8,919 bases of DNA, from assembly GCA_964496245.1 (NCBI GenBank), contig CAZBZG010000199.1, positions 1 through 8,919 of the forward strand. Reading direction: 5' to 3'. How positions within the stretch are numbered: position 1 is the first letter of the stretch; each line of letters starts with the position of its first letter. The position numbers and the translations under genes are program-made. A model generated the notes under the pieces. The model did not search any database. It was not told the origin of the DNA and worked only from the letters and a program-made list of their open reading frames with translations. Of the stretch, positions 1 through 7,517 are shown piece after piece. Source of the DNA: CAZBZG01 sp964496245 (GTDB taxonomy: Bacteria; Planctomycetota; SZUA-567).

Positions 1-2843
1 ATCTCGGCCAGCGCGTCGAGCTGCTGGCGGAAGGTCGCTTGGTCGCGGCCGAGGGTGGCGGCTGCGGCGGGAAGCGCGCGTTTCGGATCCAGGCCGCACT
101 TGGAGACGGCCGCATCAAGGGCCTTGCGCCCGGCCTGGTATCGCGCGAGGAGCTTGTCCGGATTGTCCGTCTCTACGCCGAGCGTCTGCAGTCGGCGTCT
201 GTGTTCGGCGCGGAAGTGCTTTGCGTCGTAGGCCTTGTTCCAGGCGCCCATGGCGCGGTCGGCTTCCAGCTCGGCCAGGCGCACGGCCAGCGCGGTCTCG
301 CGATAGAGAGTGGCTGCGGCCCGGACCGATTCGAGATCGTACGGAGCGAGGGCCTGGCAGGCCCCAAAGGCGGCCGCGCGGTTCTGCTCCGTGTGCAGGG
401 CGGTGCGCGCGAGGAAGAGGCGGATCTTCTCCGCGGGCGCCACAGCCGGATCCCGGTCAAAGGCGAGGAAGATCCAGCGGTAGAGCCGCTGTCGCCGGGA
501 CGCCTCGTCCGTTGCGTGCAGTCCCTCCGGACTCAGGAGCACGCGCTCCTGGGTCTCGATGCGCGCGGCCAGTTTCCGGCGCGCGTCTTCCAGGTCGGCG
601 GCCAGTGCGGGCAAAAGCGCGAGGCACTTGTCCCGCAACTGTTCCAGTGCGGTCTGCAGCTTGTCGCTGGCCTGTGCCGTGCCGGTCTGGAGGTCGAAAG
701 CGAGCGTATTGATCGATTCGATGTGACGGCTGAAGGCCTGGAAGTTCCGGTCCTCGCTCCGGCTCTCGCGGCTGATCTGGGCGAGGTGGCCCATCCAGCG
801 GTCGAGGCTGGCGCGCAGCTGTTCGGCGCGTTTGCGCCGGTTGGTCTCGCTCATCTCCTCGGCTGCCTGCATGCGGCCGACCTCCTGGTGGAACGCGCCG
901 ACTACGCGCAGCAGATTGCGGTGGAAGCGGAATTCGATCATGGCCGGCAACGCGGTTTCGGCCAGGGCCGAGAGTGCGCCGGACGCTTTCGGCCGGAGGG
1001 AGTCCGCCATGAGCGCCGCGCCTGCGGTGCGCAGAAGCGCCCGCAAATCGGCCTTGTAGGGATAGAAGGGTGTGAGGTCTTGTTCCACGAGAAGCCGCTG
1101 CAGCAGGGGGGCGGGGCCTTGACCGAGAGGAAAGGCTTCTACCTCCAACGCGTCGAAGAGCCCTGCGAGGCGACGGCCTTCCTTCGGGGCGAGGGCGAAG
1201 GCTCCGCCCCCGCATCGTTCTGGGGGCAGTGCGCCCAGGGCGCGGAAGAGCGCGGCGTAGATCCGTAGGGTCTGGATGCGCTTCTGTTCGGCCAGCCCGG
1301 GTTCGAAGCTGACGACCTCGATGAGAATCTTGTTCGACTGGCCGAAGGACTTGTTCGTGTCCAGGCCCTCCACCTGCATCTCGACCACGTCGCCCGGTTC
1401 CACGTCGAGGTCCTCGAGGTTGAGAAGAAAGGTGTGGCGGAATTCCTTGCGGGGCGGGTCAAAGGTCTCCAGCGGCGTGCGGTCGGCTTCGGCGAGCACG
1501 TCGGGATCGGGATTCTTGCGGGTCACCAGCGTGAGTCGCTGCACGCCCAGATCGTCCCGGATGCTGAGCTGGAAGGTGCGTTCCTCGGTCGGGAACATGG
1601 AGAGCATCTCTTCGGTATCTTCGATCTGAAGGGTTGGGGCGCGGTCCGCGACCAGAATGAAACGGCGCTCCTGCTGGTCCAGGTTGGCGAACCCCTCTTC
1701 GTTGCGCAGCAGAATCCGGTAGGTCGTGTCCGCTGCGAGCGCATCGATCGTCCATGTGGCGTTGCCGTCCGCGAACTGGAGCGGCTGGGTCGTCTCCTCC
1801 CCGTCGGCTGTCGCGCTGACGATTCGGGCATCTGCGAGCGCTTGGCTGCAGTGGAGCGAGACTTCGATGGTTGAGCCTTCCAGGACTTCCAGATCGGCCG
1901 GTTCCTGGTAGGTCTTCGGGGCGAGCCCGGTGTATGGGGGATAGGCTACGGAGACCTGCAGGTCCTCCACCGCCGGCTGGGTCACCACGCGCAGAGACTG
2001 CGCCTGGGTCCTGGCGTCGCCCGCGGTCACGCGGAAGTCGAAGTCCGCCTGCACCTCGTAGAAGGTGTGCAAAAACCGGTCCTTGCCCACACGGACCATC
2101 TGCTCTGTGGACCAGGTCTCCGGCGCGTCCGGCGGGCCGAAGGTGATGCGCGCGGTCGAGGCGAGCTGCCCGGTCAGCTGCACGGGAATGGTCACGTCCG
2201 TACCCCTGCCCGCGGGGTTGGGATAGGCTTCGAAGCGGATCTTGGTGAAGCTCGGGTGTGCGAGGTCGGTTTGCGGCCGGTAGAACCGTTCGAGCATGAG
2301 CGGGAACTCATAGGCAGGGATGGCCAGCAGCACCCCGTAAGCGAGCGCGAACAGCACGAGACCGGCCGCGTGCAGGCGCCGGTGCCGGTCGGACGGTGCC
2401 GGCGGTACGTCCAGGCCGCGCGCCACCTCGTCGGCGTGCTGCGTGAGCACATCGAGCATGGCCTGCTGGTGCGGTTCGGTCGCGCGGGCGGGGTGGAGGA
2501 GGCGGTAGGCCGAGACCACGTGTTCGGCGGAGTCCTCCACGTGCGGCTCGATCTCATAGCCCAGCTCCTCGGGCGGTACCCGGCGGCGGTGGTAGAGCAC
2601 GAGGCCGGCGGCGCCGGCGAGCACAAGAAGGCCATGGACCACGAGGAACGCGGCAGTGCGCTCCGGAATGCCGAAGCGGAAGCAGCGGTCCAGGTGCACG
2701 GCCAGCAGCACCACTGCAGCGTAGAGGAGCACCAGGCGCATGGCGGCTACGCGCACGAAGAGCCGGCGCTTGCGGGCGTGGTAGTTCTGGAAGACCGCGC
2801 GCAGCGCCTCGGGCAGTCGCGAGAAGCGGTTGTGGTGCGTCAT
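1..2843 (-). CDS. DUF4175-like large membrane protein (3' end outside window)
   Basis: An uninterrupted frame of 947 codons starts at the ATG at 2843-2841 and runs off the left edge without a stop, so the gene is partial at its C-terminus. Three hydrophobic segments are visible at about residues 33-51, 64-84 and 157-176. The segment between the second and third (about 88-155) would be cytoplasmic if the N-terminus is inside. A large beta-rich region (about 195-515) follows. It contains YPPYTGLAPKTY (301-312), the phrase DRAPTLQIED (400-409) and IRDDLGVQRLTLV (428-440). These resemble the recurring Ig-like repeats of DUF4175 proteins. From about 517 onward it is charged and alpha-helical, with likely coiled coils around 650-700 and 720-770. 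Its ATG overlaps the stop of the preceding VWA gene (ATGA), so the two are probably translationally coupled. Function is unknown. By context it is the periplasmic partner of the two VWA membrane proteins. DUF4175 membership is judged from topology and motifs, not from an alignment. Confidence 0.82.
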   Translation of the reverse strand, partial: MTHHNRFSRLPEALRAVFQNYHARKRRLFVRVAAMRLVLLYAAVVLLAVHLDRCFRFGIPERTAAFLVVHGLLVLAGAAGLVLYHRRRVPPEELGYEIEPHVEDSAEHVVSAYRLLHPARATEPHQQAMLDVLTQHADEVARGLDVPPAPSDRHRRLHAAGLVLFALAYGVLLAIPAYEFPLMLERFYRPQTDLAHPSFTKIRFEAYPNPAGRGTDVTIPVQLTGQLASTARITFGPPDAPETWSTEQMVRVGKDRFLHTFYEVQADFDFRVTAGDARTQAQSLRVVTQPAVEDLQVSVAYPPYTGLAPKTYQEPADLEVLEGSTIEVSLHCSQALADARIVSATADGEETTQPLQFADGNATWTIDALAADTTYRILLRNEEGFANLDQQERRFILVADRAPTLQIEDTEEMLSMFPTEERTFQLSIRDDLGVQRLTLVTRKNPDPDVLAEADRTPLETFDPPRKEFRHTFLLNLEDLDVEPGDVVEMQVEGLDTNKSFGQSNKILIEVVSFEPGLAEQKRIQTLRIYAALFRALGALPPERCGGGAFALAPKEGRRLAGLFDALEVEAFPLGQGPAPLLQRLLVEQDLTPFYPYKADLRALLRTAGAALMADSLRPKASGALSALAETALPAMIEFRFHRNLLRVVGAFHQEVGRMQAAEEMSETNRRKRAEQLRASLDRWMGHLAQISRESRSEDRNFQAFSRHIESINTLAFDLQTGTAQASDKLQTALEQLRDKCLALLPALAADLEDARRKLAARIETQERVLLSPEGLHATDEASRRQRLYRWIFLAFDRDPAVAPAEKIRLFLARTALHTEQNRAAAFGACQALAPYDLESVRAAATLYRETALAVRLAELEADRAMGAWNKAYDAKHFRAEHRRRLQTLGVETDNPDKLLARYQAGRKALDAAVSKCGLDPKRALPAAAATLGRDQATFRQQLDALAE

Positions 2844-5407
2844 ATCTTGCCCACCCATTTGCGCAGGATCCATTCGGCGGCGATCAGGCCGGCCACCACG
2901 AGCAGCGTCAGCCAGTGTCGCCAGATGGGGAAGAGTGTCCGTTCGGTTTCCGTGCGCGTCTTGCCCTCCAGGAGCGGCAGGAGGGCCGGTGCGTCGGCGA
3001 TGTCGAGGCACAGCGCGTTCGTGCCCATGGCCAGGTCTCGGAGCGTCCTCGGGTGGCGGGAGAGGCGGCCGTATTCGGGCGTCTCCTCGAAGACGCGGAT
3101 GTCCTGCGTGTCGCCAGCGCGTTTCGCGGTCCAGCGTCCGCGCTGTAGGCCGGGCGCCCGGTAGCGGACGAGGCCGTCGAGCAAGGCCTCGCCGTCCACG
3201 GTGCGTGTCGCGTTTCCGGCAGCATGCGCAAGGGTGAGCGGCGCAGCCTGGCCGCGGCCGAAGAAGTAGGCCGCCCCTTCGCTGGGTACGGCATAGGCTT
3301 CAGCCAGCAGGCCGGGGTTCTCCTCCGCGGAAGCGAGATCGAGACGGCGGCTCCAGGTGACGGTCTCCACCCAGAGCCGGGTGTGGGCGGTGAGGTGAGC
3401 CGAATTGACCCGGCTCCACAGTGCCGGATGCGCCAAGTAGAGCACCTTTCCGTTGTTCACGCGCCGCCAGCCCAGGAGCGGCGCGCTGTCCGGGGTGGTG
3501 GACAGAAGGCCGACCGCGTCCGCGGCCACAGGAGGCGCCGCTGCGTCTTCGCCCAGGGCGGGGAGGAAGTCCCACCCCCGCACCATGCGGTTGTGCAGCC
3601 CGGCCGGAGTCCGCGCCCAGGTGGTGACCGACTCGGTCGTCACGGGCGCGGGTGCGGGGAAGGGGAGGACGCTGGCGAGCGGATGCTCGGCGTAGGCGGC
3701 CGGCAGGTGCCGCTCGCCAGCGAGCACCATGAGCGTGGCGCCGTCCTCCCGCACATGCGCGAGCAGCGCCTGCCACTCGTCCTCGCTCAGTGTTTCGGCC
3801 GGCACGTCGCCCAGGATGACGATGTCGTAGAGTTCCAGGATGGCTGGGTCCGACGGCCATGTGCCTGCGCCCACCCCGCGTGGAAGTTTTCCCTCGGGCG
3901 CTGTGAGCGTCACCAGGGCGTTCAAGTCTACGTACGGCAGCCGGCCGAGGACGTTGGTGACGAAACGGGCCTGCCAGTGCGGCCGCTCTTCGAGGTAGAG
4001 AATGCGGATCTTCTGGGCCAGCACCTCCACGGGCATGGTCACGCTGTTGTTGGCCTCGGTCAATTCCCCTTGGGCGTGCGGAATGCGGACCGCGATGTCC
4101 ATGAGGCCGGCCTCGGGCACGGGCACGTCGAGGTTCGCCGACCAGAAGGTCCGCCCGCCCGGCTCGAGGGAAAGCGTGGTTTCTTCGGCCGTTCCGGCCT
4201 GGAGGCGTACATCCAGCGTTTCGAGCGGTTCCGCGTCGACCGGACGGGTCTTGAAGGTGGCGTGCAGACGGACCGTCTGGCCCCGTACGGCAAAGGGCGG
4301 GGCGAGGACACGCAGGACCGCGAGGTCCTCGGGCTCCTCTTCTGCGCCTACGGCGAGCGTGTGCACGGGAACGCCCTGGTTCCTGTACTGCTCGGCGAGT
4401 GCATCCGCGCCCTGGTGCCGGCCGTTCAACCGGCCGTCGCTCACCACAAAGACTCCGCTCAGCGGCATGGGATCCTCTTCGCGCAACAGGTCGCCGAGGG
4501 CGCGGATCAGATTGCTCCCGCCCGGCTGCGCAGCCAGGTCGGGCCGGCGCGCTGCGTCCGCCGCCTCGTTTGCATGGAGCAGGCGGAGGCGGAATGCCTG
4601 CCGGGGATGCTGCAGGCCGCAACGGTCGAGAAATGCCTGGTCGAGCAGGCGGTCGACCAGTGCGAGGCGCGTCCAGCCGCGTACCGTGCGCACGGCCTCG
4701 GCCATGACGTTGGCCTGGTTGCCGGCTGCCGCGGGCTTTTCCTCCTGTTCCCGCATCCGCGCGCGGAACTGGCCAAGCGTCTCGATCCGTCTGCGCGTGG
4801 CCGCCCGGGTCGAGGCCGCATCGGTCACCGTGCCGGCATAGAGTCCCCGGATGTCCTCGAGCGCTTCCTGCAGGCCGTCGAGGTCGAATGCGTCTAGAGA
4901 AGACAGCCGTTCGTTGACTGCTTCACGGTGCGCATCCAGGTAGCGCCAGTAGGCGTCGCGCTCGGTGAAGCGTCCCTCCTGCTGGCGGTGCAGCGCGGCA
5001 AGGTCGGCCCGCAGGGCGTCCAGCGTTTCGACCGCCTCGAAGAAACGGTTCCGGTCGTCCAGCGCGCCCGCACGGCGTGCGTAGGCTGCCGCTCGCTGGT
5101 CGTTTAAGTGCTGGTCTGCGATGCCCATGGAGAGGCTGTTGTCCACGAGCACTTCGAACCGGCCGCCGTAATCGGTGATACGTTCCAGGTCGAGGCGCGG
5201 GCGGAAGACGAGAAAGACGACCGTTGCCACGGTCAGGAGGCGGAGGGCGAGCAGCAGGCGGCGGTGGATCCGCCGGATGCCGCTGAGCTGCCGCAGGTAG
5301 AGCCACGCCATCAGCCCGACCAAGAGCGGCAGCGCGGCCAGTAGCCACCACGGCGAGAGCGCGGAGGCGAAGTCGATCGTGACTGCGTAGCGGGTCTCGG
5401 CGATCAT
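2840..5407 (-). CDS. Membrane VWA protein with amidotransferase-like domain
   Basis: An 855-residue protein. Two N-terminal TM segments (about 18-38 and 50-68) are followed directly by a VWA domain beginning VLVDNSLSM (86-94; MIDAS D89, S91, S93). The second MIDAS loop is GGSNLIRAL (296-304) and the third is VVSDG (321-325). A beta-sandwich (about 363-460) follows. Then comes a class I glutamine-amidotransferase-like fold opening KIRILYLEERPHWQ (466-479), with YDIVILGDVP (527-536) and DGATLMVLAG (555-564). No catalytic Cys is seen at the nucleophile-elbow position, so amidotransferase chemistry is unlikely. A last TM (about 829-846) ends in EWILRKWVGKI. About 200 residues separate the first two MIDAS loops, because a charged helical stretch is inserted. 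The frame is open upstream to 5548, but the ATG at 5407 is chosen: it overlaps the preceding stop (ATGA), has AAGGTGG just upstream, and gives the expected N-terminal TM start. It probably works in the envelope as a non-enzymatic, metal-dependent scaffold. Family assignment is firm, role inferred. Confidence 0.9.
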   Translation of the reverse strand: MIAETRYAVTIDFASALSPWWLLAALPLLVGLMAWLYLRQLSGIRRIHRRLLLALRLLTVATVVFLVFRPRLDLERITDYGGRFEVLVDNSLSMGIADQHLNDQRAAAYARRAGALDDRNRFFEAVETLDALRADLAALHRQQEGRFTERDAYWRYLDAHREAVNERLSSLDAFDLDGLQEALEDIRGLYAGTVTDAASTRAATRRRIETLGQFRARMREQEEKPAAAGNQANVMAEAVRTVRGWTRLALVDRLLDQAFLDRCGLQHPRQAFRLRLLHANEAADAARRPDLAAQPGGSNLIRALGDLLREEDPMPLSGVFVVSDGRLNGRHQGADALAEQYRNQGVPVHTLAVGAEEEPEDLAVLRVLAPPFAVRGQTVRLHATFKTRPVDAEPLETLDVRLQAGTAEETTLSLEPGGRTFWSANLDVPVPEAGLMDIAVRIPHAQGELTEANNSVTMPVEVLAQKIRILYLEERPHWQARFVTNVLGRLPYVDLNALVTLTAPEGKLPRGVGAGTWPSDPAILELYDIVILGDVPAETLSEDEWQALLAHVREDGATLMVLAGERHLPAAYAEHPLASVLPFPAPAPVTTESVTTWARTPAGLHNRMVRGWDFLPALGEDAAAPPVAADAVGLLSTTPDSAPLLGWRRVNNGKVLYLAHPALWSRVNSAHLTAHTRLWVETVTWSRRLDLASAEENPGLLAEAYAVPSEGAAYFFGRGQAAPLTLAHAAGNATRTVDGEALLDGLVRYRAPGLQRGRWTAKRAGDTQDIRVFEETPEYGRLSRHPRTLRDLAMGTNALCLDIADAPALLPLLEGKTRTETERTLFPIWRHWLTLLVVAGLIAAEWILRKWVGKI
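2850..2856 (-). promoter_or_regulatory. Ribosome binding site within the end of the VWA/amidotransferase-like gene
   Basis: GGGTGGG lies six nt before the ATG at 2843. It is encoded by the Trp-Val-Gly codons at the C-terminus of the upstream protein. The junction is again ATGA (2843-2840). It is a GGTGG-type rather than GGAGG-type site, so initiation may depend on coupling to upstream translation. Confidence 0.5.
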
Positions 5408-7503
5408 GACCCCACCTTCCAGGACAGCCAGGACTCGGCGAAGAGAAGGAACGCCAGCGCGGCGAGCACCAGGGCGTAGAGTTCCCGGCCGCCCGCGCGC
5501 TCTTCGATCCAGGTGCGCAGGGATGCTTCGTCGCGGACCACGCTCCACCCGAAGCGGTCCACGATGGCGCGTGCCGCCTCCTCGTCCAGACAGGTCACGT
5601 CCCCCTCCTGCCGGTCGTCGTACACGGCTGCAAAGCGCTTGCGCGGCGCTCCGCCGCCGAGGGTGCGCAGTTCATAGAGCCCGTTGTGCGCCAGCGCCCC
5701 GTCGTACGCGGCGATGGGCCGGCCTTCGCGTACACGGGCGGCGAGGGGCCGGGTCTCAGGCGAAGCCGGCGCTTCGAGCGGGCCGGTCATCACGGTGTGC
5801 GTGTTCTCCGGCACGTAGGCGAGGATCGGTTCGCCCCGGCGGACGTTCATGGGCGCGCGCCGTCCGCCCGTGGTGTAGGCCACGAGCCGGTGGACCATGT
5901 GCACGTACGCGCCCCGCACGGGCAGGCTGTTCCACGCGCCCGACAGGCCGGAAGTCATGACGAGCACCCGGCCGAAGCCGAGCCTGCGGCCGAGCAGCCA
6001 CGGGGCGCCGTTGTCGAGCCGCGCGAGCACGGTTCTTGGCTCGCCGTCCTCTTCGCGGGCGGCCGACCAGTAGCCGTAGAATTTCGTGCCCCGCGGGCCG
6101 TCGGCGTCATGGGTGTCGAGCGCGGCGAACACGGGCGCGGAGAAACTCGAGAGGTCCAGGCTCCAGAATGCCGTGCCGCTCAGGGGTCGCATCTGGCGGC
6201 GCTCGAAGGCGGCGTTCGCGAGCAGAGGCCGGTCGCGCTGCGCCAGTTGTTCGGCACGGAAGTGGGGGCCGAGGCCGACGATCAGCCCGCCGCCGTGGCG
6301 CACGTAGGTCAGGAGCGCTGCCGCCCGGCGGCCGCCGATCGTCTCCGGATCGTCGAGCAGGACCGCGTCGAAGCGCTCGAGATCCTGCCAGTCTTCGTCT
6401 GTGCCCTCGACCACGACCACGCCCGCGTCCGCGCCGGGGAACGCCAGGTCCAGGTAGTCGAACGAGCGGTCGAACGCGCGCCCCTCGGTGGACCGGAAGA
6501 CGCCCACCGTGATCCGCTCGCACACCTCCATCGCAGCCGTAATCGTGTTGTCCCAAGGCAGGCCGTCGGGCAAGCGCAGTTCGGCCTTGAGATAATGGAG
6601 GCCGGGTTGATGAAGGCGTACATCAAAGGCCACGTCCCGGAATTGCCCCGGCAGCACGGTGGCGGTCTTGCGCTGCCGGCCCTGGCCGGGCAGGGCGAGT
6701 TCGCAGACGCCGCTCACGGGCTCGGAGGCGTTGCGGCTGCACTGAATTCGGACGTTCACGCGTACGAGATCGCCGGTCAAGACGACCTGGCCCGGCAAAG
6801 CGAGATGTGTCAGATAGAGGTTGACTTTCGGCTCGGCTTGCGGCCGGATCCAGAGGTAGGAACAGTGCGCAGCCGCCTCCAGTCCCCTCTGCCGCGACCA
6901 GTTGGCCGCCTGTCCGTCGCCCACGAGGATCACCTCGGTGTCCTGTCCGCCGGTGCGGCGGTGGATCGTCTCGAGCGCCTCGCCGAGGTCCACGGACCCG
7001 TCGCGCAAGGCCACCTCGGAGAGGATCTCCCGGAAGCCTTGGCCGTCGCCCCGGCTCTGCTTCTCTGCCACCGGCCGAATTCCGCCCGCGAGGCTGTAGA
7101 CGGAGTAGGGGGCCCCGCGCGGCCAGCGGTCGGCCAGCAGGGTCAGGAGGCGGCGTCCTTCCTCGTCGGTCGTGATCTCGCCTGGGGTGTAGGCCATGCT
7201 GTAGGAGTTGTCGAGAAGCACGACATGGTGGATGGCGCCGCCGGTGGTGGCGTCGTCCGTGTGCGCCTGAAGGAAGGGGCGTGCAAAGGCGTAGCCGAGC
7301 GCAACGCCCACGAGCACGCGGCTGGCGAGCAGCAGCCAGACCAGCCAGCGCTTCTCCTGCTTGAGCCGTTCGAGGGCCCGCTCGAGGATGTAGGTCGGCC
7401 CCCACCGGACACGGCGTACGCGGAAGCGCAGGAGGAGGTGGATGAGGATCGGCACCAGTCCCAGCAGCACGAACCAGAGGTAGAGGGGTTGCTGATGTCC
7501 CAT
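5404..7503 (-). CDS. BatA-like membrane VWA protein
   Basis: A 699-residue protein. The N-terminus is the double-TM module typical of BatA proteins: a hydrophobic segment at about 7-25, a basic turn RFRVRRVRWG (26-35), a basic linker, and a second TM at about 53-75 ending YAFARPF. A VWA domain follows with VVLLDNSYSM (94-103; D98, S100, S102) and VILVGDGQ (191-198; D196). The residue expected to be the MIDAS Thr is Val171 in GSVDLGEAL. A beta-sandwich spans about 225-330. Next is an amidotransferase-like fold with FDAVLLDDP (378-386) and GGGLIVGLG (404-412), with no Cys at the nucleophile position. The stretch FGRVLVMTSGLSGAWNSLP (510-528) is characteristic of this family. A C-terminal TM lies at about 674-692. 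The ATG at 7503 lies 14 nt after the DUF58 stop, with only a weak purine-rich GGGA upstream. The stop overlaps the next gene's ATG. Known relatives are called BatA or 'aerotolerance regulator N-terminal' proteins. The role here, as an envelope partner of MoxR/DUF58, is inferred from context. Confidence 0.92.
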   Translation of the reverse strand: MGHQQPLYLWFVLLGLVPILIHLLLRFRVRRVRWGPTYILERALERLKQEKRWLVWLLLASRVLVGVALGYAFARPFLQAHTDDATTGGAIHHVVLLDNSYSMAYTPGEITTDEEGRRLLTLLADRWPRGAPYSVYSLAGGIRPVAEKQSRGDGQGFREILSEVALRDGSVDLGEALETIHRRTGGQDTEVILVGDGQAANWSRQRGLEAAAHCSYLWIRPQAEPKVNLYLTHLALPGQVVLTGDLVRVNVRIQCSRNASEPVSGVCELALPGQGRQRKTATVLPGQFRDVAFDVRLHQPGLHYLKAELRLPDGLPWDNTITAAMEVCERITVGVFRSTEGRAFDRSFDYLDLAFPGADAGVVVVEGTDEDWQDLERFDAVLLDDPETIGGRRAAALLTYVRHGGGLIVGLGPHFRAEQLAQRDRPLLANAAFERRQMRPLSGTAFWSLDLSSFSAPVFAALDTHDADGPRGTKFYGYWSAAREEDGEPRTVLARLDNGAPWLLGRRLGFGRVLVMTSGLSGAWNSLPVRGAYVHMVHRLVAYTTGGRRAPMNVRRGEPILAYVPENTHTVMTGPLEAPASPETRPLAARVREGRPIAAYDGALAHNGLYELRTLGGGAPRKRFAAVYDDRQEGDVTCLDEEAARAIVDRFGWSVVRDEASLRTWIEERAGGRELYALVLAALAFLLFAESWLSWKVGS
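5412..5418 (-). promoter_or_regulatory. Ribosome binding site within the end of the BatA-like gene
   Basis: AAGGTGG, one mismatch from AAGGAGG, lies four nt before the ATG at 5407. It is encoded by the Lys-Val-Gly codons at the C-terminus of the BatA-like protein. The start codon overlaps that gene's TGA as ATGA (5407-5404), a typical reinitiation junction. Confidence 0.55.
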
Positions 7504-7517
7504 GGTGTTCGTCGTCC

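Noticed and set aside
39..1268. A 409-codon plus-strand open frame over the left part of the window.
   Set aside because: The minus strand is open through this whole region as the continuation of the DUF4175-like gene. The plus-strand product is low-complexity and has no family features.
2067..3164. A 365-codon plus-strand open frame crossing the junction of the DUF4175-like and VWA genes.
   Set aside because: It spans two well-supported minus-strand genes and their ATGA junction, and its product shows no domain.
3224..4897. A 557-codon open frame on the plus strand opposite the second VWA gene.
   Set aside because: Same mirror effect. No domain, TM or signal peptide pattern is visible, and it lies wholly inside a well-supported minus-strand gene.
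5408..5548. An N-terminal extension of 47 residues on the second VWA protein.
   Set aside because: The extra residues are an out-of-frame reading of the end of the BatA-like gene, rich in Arg and Pro, and would displace the N-terminal TM. The ATGA-coupled ATG at 5407 has a good ribosome binding site.
5404..7503. A working glutamine amidotransferase.
   Set aside because: The fold-like motifs are present but there is no Cys at the nucleophile position in GGGLIVGLG, so only the fold is claimed.
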